Of a stretch of 64,000 nt of DNA, positions 42,441 through 56,300 are shown piece by piece (the first letter of the stretch is position 1; each line of letters begins with the position of its first letter). The DNA is from Plutella xylostella. Its lineage: Eukaryota > Arthropoda > Insecta > Lepidoptera > Plutellidae. Under the pieces are notes generated by a model. It had not been told where the DNA came from and ran no database searches. It worked only from the letters and a program-made list of their open reading frames with translations. The translations under genes were made by a program, and so were the position numbers. The DNA lies in assembly GCF_932276165.1 (NCBI RefSeq), contig NC_064005.1:7316001-7380000 (forward strand), in the 5' to 3' direction.

Positions 42441-44914
42441 TATAAGTACATATTATTGAATATAAACTCAGGAACAACTAGATTTGATTAGTCACAAAAG
42501 AATACGAACGTTGCATTTTGCAAGAGGGCCTTACTCGGTGTGAACATTGCCAACAATAGGGCCCGTATCGTGTGCCCCACTAGTTTGTGGGAACGTTAAG
42601 AAATCGACCCCCTTCTTCAAGCAACTATTCTTCACATGAATCCATCGGGTGGCGTACTGTCGTGTTATAATAACAAGCATGCATCGATTCGCGAGCATTA
42701 TGATTCTGGTACTGAGTTGCAGAAAGGAACTTTAAGCTAATGTCGGCATTCAATCTGTGTCTGTCTCTTTCTGTCTCTATACTGTCAAAACAAGGCAGCA
42801 ATATTTAAGGTCTACATAAGCTCCTCTCTGCAGCTCAGCGTGGGACTGTCAAATACACACATAAGTTTACAGTAGAAGTTTGTCGGGGTAGTATGAATAC
42901 GTCAGGTACTGAGAACTAGACAGACTGGCTAAGCTCTTGGTTGTCACCGACACTTTAAAAATACTGATACCACCTGATTGTACATCTACTTTTGTAAATT
43001 GTGCAATAAAAGCATAAATAAATAAATAAATACGTATATTCACTTTTTTTCTTAATACCTTAATTAGTTAATGGTATTATAAAAGTTTCTTAGTATTTTG
43101 GCTTGACGATCGTGGTACGAAATCGAATGTAGTTTGCATGCAAAGAATGCAAAATTTCACCTTTTGTCTTCATGTTTAGAAGGTTGTTTAAAAAATCTTC
43201 TTGCATATTATTTTGTCCCACGTTGTAGCTTTCTTTGGCCTTAATTTCTAATTCACTAAAAACTTTTGTTCGATGTGAATAGTTTTTTTTTCTTAAAAAC
43301 AAGAGTATAACATAAAAACAAATGAACCTATACGTTCTAAACATTAAAATTTTAAATGCTGTATTTGGTTAATTTGTACCTATATAGTATATAGGTATGT
43401 GTATATTAGGTATAGAGTTTTAGGGATGTAACAAATAGTATTTAGATAAGTTATTTGTCGTAATTTGAATACAAGTTGCAAACTACAAGGCATAATTAAG
43501 TATAACAAAAACACCAATGGTTAATTCGTTATAACGCGTGCGTGAGTTGGTATAATTTTTTGAAGTTAAAAAGTGTTTTTGTGAGAAAAAGGTACCGATC
43601 TTGAAACATTGTAACGTAATTGGTGTGGGTAATACACATTTAAAAACTATAATTATCCTGGGTGAATGAACTATACATATTCTTTGTAATTGGTTGCCAA
43701 ATTGAGTAGCTGATAATAATACATTATTTGTGTGGAATTGTTATTTTTAACCATTTGGGATTGTTTATTACCAAAAGTTTCACCCGCCTTTTTCTTGTTA
43801 AAGATTTACTAAATTATTGAAATAATCTTTGAAATACGTTCTTCATTTGTAAATATCAAAGCAGTTATCATAATTTACTATAAAATATTGTTTAAAATAA
43901 TACATTTCAGACGCTCTTTAAATTTCAATGATCAGTTGTTGATAAAAGAGATGTCTTTCTGCTTATCAATCAGAAGACAAACGTATCAAATTAGTATGTT
44001 CTGGCTGTTCTCAATAATACAACAGTGTTTACTAAATCTGCCCAATTGGTAAGTTTGATGGGTTCTCATGGGGCTAGCGGTCGGCGCAACTAATGGCCCC
44101 ACGAGGTCACGTGGCAAGGCGCTGAGGCATGGCGATTCCTTTTTTGAATTCTTTGAACACATACTTTTTGGTGTGACCGGCTAATGGCTCTGGCTGGTTT
44201 TGTAGTTTAAAAATGGAGTGGAAAATTGTGTTCGTTTTGAAAGGTTTCCTAACTGTAGCTCGGCGTGGAATAAGATAAATATTTAAAAAAACTGTCAGGA
44301 TAACTGGAAGAACGTCTATACTTTGTAAAATATAGCATAAGCTGTAGTTAGTGAAACTATACTGGCTATAGCGAAAAATATTGATTTATGTTTTTAGCAA
44401 ATAAGTTTAGTATAATTTTTATTTCATTTACAATATTACTGGACAAATAACACCTCTCTACCTAATGTTTTATAAGGACTAGCCGAGCCCCACGCACTTC
44501 CTTCCTTAAAATTGTTTCACGACCAATGAAACGGTCAGCAACCTACTTGGCGCTACTCAGATTTCAAATTTAACTGTTTCCTTGTATGTGTGAATATATG
44601 AAGCTATATGAGTAACCTCTGTCTAAGAAACTTAGCTTGAATACACCCATCGTATGTATCTACTAAACATTCGATTTAGTTATTTTAAACTGATGTACTA
44701 CTCTAAGTTTAGCTAACTTCTTATTGAGATATTTTTAAAACAATAATTGAAGTAAGTACCTACCTACTGAAGGTTTTTGTGGTTAAAATAGTAACTACCT
44801 AGTTGTTGTAAAAAGTAGTGAGTAGTGGGTCCTCTTGACCTGGCCGACCCGCGCGCCGCGTCTCAGAGTTCAGTGACCAGGGTCACTCTTGCTTGAAGAT
44901 ACCTATATTTATTT

Positions 44915-45000
44915 ATTTTTTTAACTCTTTATTGTACAAATATCACAAATAAAAGTACAAAGGGTGGACTTTATGTTAAAAGAATTTTCTGCCAGTCAAC
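44915..45000 (-). mobile_element. LINE 3' end, antisense
   Basis: ACTCTTTATTGTACAAATATC and AAAGGGTGGACTTTATGTTAA match the 41538 block. Confidence 0.5.
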
Positions 45001-48000
45001 TCGCAGGATGTGCCGGAAAAAATAGCTAATAAGGTGTAGAAAAAAAAGAATGTAATAAGTCACTTAATAATTTCATACCTAATTAACCTATACATTAATA
45101 TTATGTACGAAGTTTTGTGCGCTGCTGCTCTAACCCTATCTCGTTGTAACGCATTGACTACATGAAAGCTCTCCGAACTTCTTATTTCGTAAATGAGTAG
45201 GCCTCGAGAGGTGGAATACACAGGTGACGGTTATGAGTGGTCCAAATGAGAACTGGCGATGGGTGAGACTGAGATCGCACTCTATCGGGGAGATAAATTA
45301 GGTATATAGGTATTTCAAATAAATTTTAGCCATGACTCTATTTTCAGAGAAAGAAAACACTAACACTATAATTTCTATCGGAGATTGTGTTTTGAATCAA
45401 ACATTTTACAAGTTAACGGTGAACGCATACATGAATATAAAATTATACCCACTGTATTTAGGCTACCCTGTGAGTCATGTCCCGCCAAGGTCAGCAGTAC
45501 AAAGTTAAGTTGAGGGGAACGAAAGCTTCCTCGAGCTTTACAAAAGCTACATGTGCATATTATATTTTTGTTAAAGCTTTATAGTAAAATTTAGTTATTA
45601 CAAAAACTAAACAAATATTGTGTTGTGGATCTTTTGCTATTGTTCCCGCGGTAAATTCCCAATTTATAATTTTTGAAGAATTTAAGTAAATAGAAACGAC
45701 AAGCAGATTTGATAAATAGATTCGACACAGTAACATAACAAGATCAGTACATATAGAAACTACATACTTAATTACTAATAATTAAACCGCTTCGGCCGTC
45801 TTTGGAACTGGAGTTTCGGATCCAGTTCTATAAGTAAAATTATTTGTATTGTATGGAACCTATTAACCGCTGATAAGAATACGGAGACATTGCTAATCCC
45901 TTAACTACGGTTATGAACCCTAGGTCAGGTTAAGTATTTGTCACCGACAGACTAAGAAGAAATGGTTCATAACAGTCAACTATATCTACCAGTCTATGTG
46001 AAACTGTAGCAACAAGTCTAGTTCATAGTTAATTCTACAATTTCTTTAACAACTTTCTCCAGTCAAAACTTTGTCTGAGACACTGCTGCTATAAAAAGAA
46101 ATCAGGCTGCGAAATGTGAATCCTACACATCACGTACAGTCAACAAAAGACACAAGTATCCACCCTCCGCAGAAATCATCCGTAGCCGTTTATCAGCAAT
46201 TATGTCCATTCTGAAGGCATAAATTAAAATTTTAGAGCTATCAAAACCATAATTTCTTTAATTAAAATTCGACTCTATGAGTGTTCCCGTAAATGTAATA
46301 TTTGCTAGCAAAACTTATGATTTCACAGCGTTAAAATTAGAATTTCTGCCTTTATAATAGCTACCAATGATGACAGATTAATCGATCAGGTACATTCGAT
46401 ATAGTTTATTATTTAAGCACACCTCATAGTTAAAGTTTTATCTCAAATAACCGTTAAAATTTTGCACTGAACGTTCTTACATTTCTAATAAATCTTCCAC
46501 TCGTTCAACACAAGAGCAAGTCTGTTTAAATCAGCAAAACACAGCATTAGCCGCGGCCGGAGCGTGTCAAACAGCGCATTACGAGCAAAAGTGTAAATAA
46601 AGTCGGGCTAAACGCACATTATGTGCCGTGCTAGTGGGTCACTGGACATCTTCTCCTTTTGTGGCTGAAAACCATGTCTAATGCCTTTTGTAGTGCAGTG
46701 AGGCCACTCTAGTTTACGTAAAACAAAGTTTTGAAACCCTGCTGCGCTAACCACGGCTTTAAACGTACCGGTGGCTTCACAAATCTTATTCGTAATTTTT
46801 TGCACACTAGAATAGCCCCACTCTTTACAGTCAGGTTTTCTAGGTCAAATGAGTTGACGTAATGTGAGTAAAGCTGCTGAAATGTTGCTGAAAATGTGAG
46901 TGGGTTACTTGAATATCGTCACTACTTGTACGGCCTTCATCAACTTCAATCGTGCATCAACAGTCGATATAGTATACAAACATATAAGAGCCGTTTTCTT
47001 TCCGAATGGGGAGTAGTTTTTAGTTGACATTCGTCTTTCCAATGAAGGAAGGGTTTTTAAGACCTAGTCCACCACGCTGGCAGTGCGGTTTGGTGGACCC
47101 AACAAAAGCAAGCTTGTGCTGAGAAAGTTGTCGGGTAGGTGGGAAACCCGACTGTCAGATGTTTTCAAGCTGCCCGAAGGCATCTGACTGTGACTAGGCT
47201 TATAGTTATTTAAATAATGTAAATTGGAACAGCCAATAATACCTAATTGAAATAGTATTTAGTATGGTTAGTTAGTAGTGCCACAGGGCACTGGCGTGCC
47301 GTGTGCGCGGCATACAGATAGCAGTCGCGACACTCATATGTACATAATTCAGGGTTAGCAGCAATCATGGGTTGACACAATGTTGAATGTGACAATAAAC
47401 CTATATACCTACTAACAAATAAAGTTCTATTTTTTGCAGTTTTTAATTGATGTATATTAATATGAGTTTCATTCCATATTTATACCGCTAGCTTTTAATA
47501 ATTGGAAGATTATAATGTTGTCATTTCACGATGATTTTGATGTTTACAAAGAAAGTGTTAATTAGTGATTTCACAATTTATTACCAAAATTTCTTTCGCA
47601 CTATGACGACGGCGAAAGTCTAATAAAAAATACTTAATTAAGCTGGAAAAAATACTAATAGCTCATCAAAAATTTGTTTTATTTGACCTAAAAGTCTTAA
47701 TTGACGTTTATTATTGTTTTGATAAGTAAAATAGGCGTTCAGCGAATTTAAATTTAGTTGTTAAAATATACTTAGGTATTATTGGGGTAGTCAAAATTTG
47801 CACGCACATAATTACTGCTGCATTATGATGACATAAGGAATCATAAATATTTGTAGTTTTCGTCGTTAATTGCAAAACCCATTCTAGACGTACAGTTAAT
47901 AACTGTAAGTTTTTTTTTTTTTTTTAATAATTTTTCGCAGCCCTAGTTGTCACCACAGGCTACCGGTTCACTAAACCCAGTGTTGTCTTTCGCACGGCGC

Positions 48001-49662
48001 ATGTCACGACCACACTGCAGCTACTGACAACATTGTGATAGGTACACTCGAGAGCAATTATAAAGTTCCACTACCAAAATAACGACACAATAGACCTCAC
48101 TTTTTACTGAAACTGTCAATAAGTGTACCATGTCTAGTTAAAAGTAATAGTTTTTTCACTAAGTATACTGTGGTTTTACGAAAGGTATGCTATGGCTATC
48201 ACTTACCATGCTATGTAACAATGAGCAAGAGCATAGCTCTACATAACCATGGATATAATACAGCGTCAGTTCATTTGTGCTTTTTATATGCATTGAAGAC
48301 GATAAATGACGTCACAGTATGACACTTTCACGCAATTAAATTATACTTAATTACGTTTTTAAGGCTGCCTGCTGGTAATTTATACTGGTTTTAAAAAATA
48401 ATGTATTGTAAGAAGTTATACTTAAATGGGTAATCCAAATTAATACTGTGAGAATGTGAGTAATCATTGCGAGCTCGAAAATTAAGTTTCAAAAATATAT
48501 TATTATGTCGGTATATTTTGTAGAGCCCCATAGGGATTTGCCCCACAAGTTTATTCCTATTGCCGGTATATGGAAAAATCTGTCAATAACATACATTTCA
48601 TATTAACATTTACCTGGTGTACCTATAGGTATAGACATCGTGGTATATAGACTCCCCAGTATGTAATAATATGCAACCGCTATCGAACTACCAAACGTGC
48701 ATTGATTTTTAAACAAAATTCATTCGAATACTTAGTACCTACGAGCATTGTTCCGGTACCATAATATGAAACTTTGCAGAACAATGTTTGGGCTGTGTGA
48801 ATAAAATTGTTTTGAGTGAATAACCTACATAAGTAAGTACCTATGTTCTTTGTAGTTGAAGTGGCTGGGAGCTGGTTATACCCAATCTTACCATGGTTAT
48901 ATCAATGTTCCAAAGATACAATAACTGTTAGTGGTAGATATTTTGAATGGTCCCCTGGCCCTCTCGACATACCGTCTATACATAGACAGGAGGCATAGGA
49001 GTTTGGTAGCATATGGTATGTAACATTTAACCTGTGTTGGCTATTGCTGTACTGTAGCTATAGGAGGAAGGGTACCTATCTGCAGTTAGTTGACTAATTT
49101 AAGTAGGAATAGACTATTTTAGGAACTTTGAGAGTAGTGCCCAACCATAAGACCGGTATTTTTTTATATCCTAATGTAATACCTAAGTATTGTTTATTGA
49201 TGAAAAAACGTATGCAGTAGGATAATCTACCGGTAACAGAGATTACGTATAGGCAGCGCTTCCGTGCGTGCGTGACGCGTTGAACTCTTTTGTATGGAAG
49301 ACGCGTACAAGCGGAAAACTAATACATGTCATTAGCAGATTAACACCTTTAGATGTAGTTATAATGTTATGGGAGTCTATTAGACCTAACTAGTATATAT
49401 GCTTACTATATAGGTACGTTCAACAGATCGTTAACTGGGCTAAAAAGTTGTTTAGAAACTAAGATGAAAAAAGTAGTAGAGCGATCGTATACACATTACA
49501 GCACACAGTACATCTAACGGCCTCCACGCTGCAGCCCGCGACCCGAGTGAGAGGCTGCCTTTCTAACACCAAGAGATGCGCCCGCGCAACCCATCAACAA
49601 AACACGCCGCATTCCACTAAATAAAGCGGCTATTATACAGCCTCAAACTTGTAAAGACGTAC

Positions 49663-50050
49663 CAGCGAGCAGAAGAAACACCCTTCCAGGTAGACGCGCA
49701 CTTTCTAGCAAAAAACCGCTGTTGTCACACAAACACTGTCACTGGCACGTTGGGGATGTGCGGGGAATACTGTAGTTTTCAAGAAATAGTGGTCCGTGTT
49801 CCGAGAATGTGATGATAGTCAGTTGTTTATGTGGGATGTCGGTCGGCGCGGCGGGCGCGTGGCGGCGCGGCGGAGCGGGGCGCGAGACTGGCAGTAGTAC
49901 TCGCGGCCGGCCGAGATTTCTCCCGTAAACATTGAAAGCAGTCATTGAGCGGCGCGCACGCAGGTGCCGGTTGCCGACACTCGCCGCTCTTCCGAGAACG
50001 TGCTGCGAGAATGCGGGATGGTTTCGCTCGCGGATGTCGTTTTGGGCTTT
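49663..50050 (-). promoter_or_regulatory. CpG-rich promoter and non-coding first exon candidate of sas
   Basis: GC content and CpG density rise sharply between 49830 and 50040 in AT-rich surroundings (for example GGCGCGGCGGGCGCG). On the minus strand it leads to a good donor CTG|GTACGT just after 49663. The coding exon 1 has an acceptor in its leader, so a non-coding upstream exon must exist, and this is the best candidate between there and KIF4. Confidence 0.5.
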
Positions 50051-52480
50051 TTTGATCCTTGAAATTTCGGTGACGAACTTTCTCTACATTGTGTTTTTTG
50101 GTACAGATACGAGTAATTTTCGTCAACCAATTTTGTTTATTAACATGCCTCAATTGGATAAGTAAGTAGGTACAGTAGGTAGATTAGGTAGGTCGGATAA
50201 CAAATCGCAACTACAAACATCAACAAGGCAATAAAAGAAACACAAGTGAAACATCAGTCTGAAGTCAATTGTTTTGATTGGTAACAGATACTGGGAAAAA
50301 TAATTAACTTCCAATTTGCAATGTTATGTTAGGAGAAAAAATATGCTGTCAGTCCACAATGGGCGTTTAGCAATTAGTCGTGGCGTTTGAGAAGATTTGC
50401 CAATCACAGCAAGTGAAAGCTTACGAGTATAGTCTAGGCTAGGATGATCTCAGGTGGTGAGATTGTGGAAGTGAGGAGGCTAGCGCGAAATCTGAACGAA
50501 ACGAGAGCACACGGAGGATGAAAGTTGTCACTTTATTGTTCAATGACTCTCATTGTTAGATTAAATTGTTACAACTACAAGAGATAGTGAATGTAACATT
50601 GTGTTTTAACCGGTATTAATAGAATTCTAGTATGATTTAGGTAGGTACTTTACACTATAGTGTAAGAAGTCAGTGTACATATATTTGTTTGTAACGGCAA
50701 ATTCGACCAACAGCTCTGTTGCACAATATAACACACAGTCAATAATTGAAATTGAAAACGTAAGTAAGTATACGTGCGTGACGCAAGCAGGACTTTCATT
50801 TGACTCATATTTTGATGCAACGCTACTTCACTAGCTAGGGATTACTCTAGCTTACGAAACACGAAGTTACGGAGAGCTGCTGCTCTGAACACAACTCTAT
50901 CTTGTGGAATCAAACTTAAAGATTACCTGAGAGCTCTCGTTGGTTTGTTTTTTATGAAGCTAAAGTAAACCTCCAGTCTGTCCGCTACGCGACTCATCAG
51001 ATGATCGTCGCATGTTTACCAATTATGCAGACTAAGTAGGTAGGTACGCAAATAGACGATACATAGATAGCACCTATCTACTCGTAATATTACATAGCGT
51101 CACCTATAAAAATAATAAATACTTACCTACCTATACATAACATAATGTACCTACATGTCAACTTAAACGTCGAAGGCTATGCGATTGCAACAGCATCGAT
51201 TCCTCAAGCTGAATACGGGGACTTTCCTCTGAATCATAAGTTCCTCTACAGATGCGGGGTATTGTAAAACAGTGTTTGGCACTCGGTCAAGGTGGCTGGC
51301 TGGCAGGCGTACAGGATCTTCTTTCGAATACTTACTACGTGAGGATTGTCTGAAGTAGGTGTGTCACTCAAGGTTGTTGTTTAATTTTTAATATGCATAG
51401 GTTACTTATAGGTACGAAGATGAAACTTCAGCTAGCCGGAAGTGGTGGGATGTGGAAGGTTTAGGAAATAATGTTGAGTGGCGCTCCATGGAAGAGGCCA
51501 ATGCCAATGTCCAGTAGTGGATGTTTATTAATTTTTTTAAATGTTAATTTTCTGAGAATGTCAGTGACGAACATTAGAGTTGGATCTATTAGTGTTTGTC
51601 AACGTGGTGACAGGGTTACCAAGCAAGTTAGAATGTAGATACCTACTATTACCTACCCACTCAAATAATTTGTTATCTAGGCATAGAAAAAGGTTTTAGA
51701 AATAAATGAGAAATTTATATTTAACGTTGATTAATCATCACAAGTCACAACATGAAATTAATTGGCTTATCTTATCCGGAGTCCACACTAGAAATAAAAA
51801 CCGGTGTGGTGACATTTTGTGTAGATCCGGTTTTCGAAATATATTTACATTTTTGGACAGACTGAGACATACCTATGACATGCAGATGAATAGCAAGGTC
51901 GAATCACTTTCATGGTCCTCTAAAATGTAAATAAGTTTACTAAGTATAATAGTCAAATAATTATACCTATCTTACTAATTATGAGCAGGTTTGTATGATG
52001 TCAGCCTATTTTCGATTTGATGGAAAATATAGTAATCAACATAACAGTACGTAAAAGCACCTACATACTTATTTTCATTGAATGAATGATAAGAGAAGAT
52101 TCGCAGCGTGGTCTTGTCACAATAGTTGGCAGCATCGCACGCACTTATGTCGTTGGGCGGTTTTGACACATTTCGCGCCTCCAGTCTTTATGGCATTAGT
52201 CAAGTTCCGTGGTTCATAGTGTACGTAGGTACTTTAGTCAAGTTTCGTTGCCGTCCACAGTGTACGAGACACCTCATGTGGCTTCATTGGAAATCTGTTC
52301 GAGATTCCACGTAAATGTCGATTATTTTCAAAACTGCAGTTTGAACAATCGGCGGATACGTGAAGTATTCAGTAATTTATAAAGCAAATCTCATTGATTG
52401 TCTCTCGACATGTGTGTTAAATTCTTTGTCAGGTACCAATCACAATAAAGATGAGAACTTAAACACTTTACATTAATTTA
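50051..52480. other. Intergenic DNA between sas and the KIF4 gene
   Basis: No coding signal. 51420-51535 (CAGCTAGCCGGAAGTGG, GGCGCTCCATGGAAGAGGCC) resembles the end of a lepidopteran LINE. Otherwise nothing recognisable. Confidence 0.4.
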
Positions 52481-53291
52481 CTGTACCTGTATCACATAGG
52501 TATTTTATTATATCTAATTTACTTACCCCAATTAATGAAAAAGTATATGGCGTATCTATAGGAGGAAATCAAAAAAAGGATAAAAATAAATACTAATTTA
52601 ATCAGAGATCTACTCAACAATTTAAACAGTATCACATAATTATAACGAGCAGGCCCACGCACCCGTTGCATACAAGTCAAAGTGCATAAAAACATAATCT
52701 AATAAAACCGTCAATGAATAAAAAACTTAATTTAGTACCTATATACGACAAAGAAAAAACTAACGATAACTAATACATATAGGATATATTCGATAGAGGC
52801 AAACGTAAATAAGGTTTTGCGAACGTAAAATATAACCTAAATAGGAGTATGATTAAAATATAATTTGTTCATTTCGGTGTCTTGTCAGTGGTCCCTTGGT
52901 TCCTTCATTCAGTCTGTAAAAAATAATATTTATATTTTAATACGTTTTAATAATACATACATACATAGTAGGTAAATTATGGCACAAACCAAGTAAGTCA
53001 TGTACATTTGGATTAAGTTAAGCTAGACATAAACATAAGCATCGAGTAAAAAATACATTGTTTTCATTTCGGTGTCTTGTCAGCCGGACCCTTTAGCCGG
53101 ACCATTAAATAATATGAAATATGAGCTTGGCATAGGAAATAACCGCGAAACTTAGGGCAAACATAGCGTGGGGCGTCCCAGTCTCTAGCTGCAAAATGCG
53201 AACTAATGTATCTTTATAATTATATGTAATATTCAATTCGTGAAGTCTAGTACGAATATGTTTCAATTACCTTTATCGTTCGGGTGCTTTC

Positions 53292-53352
53292 TTATTCCTG
53301 GGGGAAGAAATAGTGTTTCTTCTTCTTAACATATGTGGAATCAAGTTGGCCA
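53292..53352 (-). CDS. Klp3A: KIF4 last exon, C-terminus (tentative)
   Basis: Acceptor TTTCCAG. In phase with exon i it reads GQLDSTYVKKKKHYFFPQE and stops at 53292-53294. Another frame reads VANLIPHMLRRRNTISSPRN then KKAPER and stop; it looks equally protein-like but needs a different incoming phase, hence an unseen small exon or donor. A minus-strand AATAAA lies at 52504-52509. Confidence 0.5.
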
Positions 53353-56300
53353 CTGGAAAATAAAATACAAAATATTACAAATTTACAACCCAGGTCTGAA
53401 AAGTTGAGTGATAAAGTAGTTAGGGTCAATTAAAACACTCTCCGAAAATGTCGTCTCGTATTGTCAATAGAATAGATTAGAATATCGCCTCATAAATTAG
53501 CCACAACTCGTGGTATACGGTATACTGCCTGTATAGTAGCTTAAAATCTATTGCAATTCCATTTTAAAATACTTTCTAATTTCTTAGTTTGATGAGATAA
53601 GTTCTTATTTGATGAAAATTGGTCGAGCCCTACCGTGAAAAAGTTGCAATTTTGGGAGTTTATAATGCCATAGCCATAGCACATATTATAGTTTTCTTTA
53701 TTGTAAAGTTATTAATACTAATTACTATCTATTGATGTATATCTAACGTTATTATTGTACCTTATAAATAACAATATGATTTGATTACTATAACCACTAT
53801 AAATACTACAAGTTACTGTAATCTATTATGAGAACTAAACTAAAACTTTTAATGAAACGTACTGTTCATGAAAATGAATAAAGCCCAACTTCCATTGTTA
53901 AGCGGAAATACACCATCCGGAAACATTAAAACGAGTTTTTCAGGTCCACTGAAAAATAGAATGAAAGATTCACAGACGACCTTCGCACAAGACTAAAACT
54001 TGAATGAATAACATTCTTGATGCCAAACAAATAGGTAAACCAATCCAAAATATAACTTGCACTTTTTTAGTGGACCTTGTTCGTTCTTTAAATGACTACA
54101 AAAATTGTGCTCTTCTACAGTTTACCTTATAAATTCTCCCCGTAAATTATAGAGAAAAAACTTTTATCAGGCGATAACCTGCGGAGGTAAAGCCATATTT
54201 AGCTGAATTTATAGGTTAAAACAAAATAACATAATATGTAAAATATAGAGTTACCTAGGTACACCATACATTAGAAAATAAACTTAGACCCAACGACTTT
54301 TTTTTAACTAAAGGGAGTATGAGAACTTTCGTTAGACCCAATGTTATATGGATAACAATACAAGATACATCGCAGGTCCGCTTACCAAAGGAAGTTGTGC
54401 TTTATACCTATAAGTTTACCTAACCTGTGACTAAATTAGATCGTATCCCTCTTCTTAAAAATGTGCCAAATACCGGAGAGATTTTTATAAAACTTATACT
54501 TCTCCGTGTCCCTTGAAATAAATGAAAAAGCGCTCAGTAACACTCAGTAACGCTCGCAAGTAAATACTCTTTTTGAACTGAGTTAAATTTGAATTTTTTT
54601 GTACATAATTAATAATTATGAGTTTCATTTTCATGCAGAGGGCAAGTAGTATGGGTTAGCGTAGGTTTTTATTAATCGTTAGAGCAGTGAAAATCAACGC
54701 AATGTACGGCGCGGAGTGCAGCGCGTGTACCGCTAGGGGGCGACTCTCTCGCATCATACAAATTTACGTTTACTCGACACTGCTCTAACAGTTTACTTGC
54801 ACTCCGCATGCAGAATGTAAGGTCGAGTGGAGTGGGAAGTATTGACAGGCGGCGAACTTTTGATGTGACACGGACAGTCGGACAAATGTATATACAGGGT
54901 GTTGCAAAAGGGTATACTAACTCGTAGAACAAAAGTAGTTCAGAATGACCCCTGAGTCAAACCCCTTTCGGTTTAGTATTATACCCTTTTTGCAACATCC
55001 TGTAGATACCAAAAAATAATTTCATTATTATAGTGAATAAACTTACCGTTTGTCGAAATACGACGGCGTCGCGTTCATGACAGACTCGCCGCTGGAAGGC
55101 TGCAGAATAAAATATACCCATTATAATGTGATAAGTAATATTATTTTGTAAGCAGTTATTTGCAAAAGTGCATAATGCGGAAGTGTTTCAGTGAATGTTT
55201 TCACTTTCACTTATTTGGCACCAGTTATGCAAACAACACGGTTTTGTGTGATACAAACTGTTTTATGTAACAATGCATGAGAAGAGACAACACAGATTAA
55301 TATGTGATTAAAGTAGCTACTTAATTACAAGTAAGTACAAAACAAAGCTAAGTATTTTTTTGAACAAGACAGAACTCAGTTTATTAGAGTATTCAGAATA
55401 AAATCAGCTATCTTGGCGTTCTGTAGGGGAGTAAACACTGGGATATGTTATATAAAATACATAGTGTATTGCGAGGTATATTTCGTCTCAATATCGTGTA
55501 TAATATACATGGTATAGTTTAGTTGGGACCATGTTATATATACCAACTATAACACTCATCATCACGACCCATCACGTCCCCACTGCTGGGGCACGGGTCT
55601 CCTTCCAATGAAGGAAAGGTTTAGGCCTCGTCCACCACGCTGGCCTAGTGCGGGTTGGTGGATTTACTATAACACTACAAACAACTAACCTGATTCTCCT
55701 TATCATCCGTGTCACTAGACAACCTCCTATTCTTGCAGAGCTCTTGCAGACACTTGCAACTCCCCCCGCACCCCCTATCGCTCTTCACACAGCCGCATAT
55801 GTTGGTGGAATGCTTAGCCACTCACCGCTGACTGCTAATGGTGCGCCGGACGTATACAAAAGTACACAATGATACCTACGTCAGTCGAGTCTAGAAACCC
55901 AATCACCCCAACCCACCTGATTCTCCTTATCATCCGTGTCACTAGACAACCTCCTATTCTTGCAGAGCTCTTGCTGACACTTGCAGCTGCCCCCGCACCC
56001 CCTATCGCTCTTCACACAGCCGCATATGTTGGTGGAGCACGAGCCGCGGCACACGCAGTACGGGGAGCCGTCGCTGCCTCCCTTTGTGAGCAACCCACAT
56101 GAGTCTCCTTATCATCCATATCTCCAGACACCAACTGGCCCGATTTTCCCTATCATCCGTATCCTGCCGTCAGTCGAGACTCCCTTCGTACACTCTAAAA
56201 CCCCAATTACACCAACTGACCTGATTATCCTTATCATCAGCATCCTACCGTCAGTAGAGATTCCCTTTATTCACTCTAAAAACTCAATTACACACCTGAT

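Larger units (their letters stand above)
39771..49660. other. sas 5' intron
   Basis: About 10 kb with repeats listed separately and otherwise AT-rich unique sequence. No exon-like GC islands are visible. 47035-47200 carries a repeat with CCACGCTGGCAGTGCGG, related to the one at 55560-55670. Confidence 0.45.

Noticed and set aside
46608..46805. 65-codon minus-strand frame
   Set aside because: No exon-like splice sites or codon bias; at most a mobile-element trace, not supportable.
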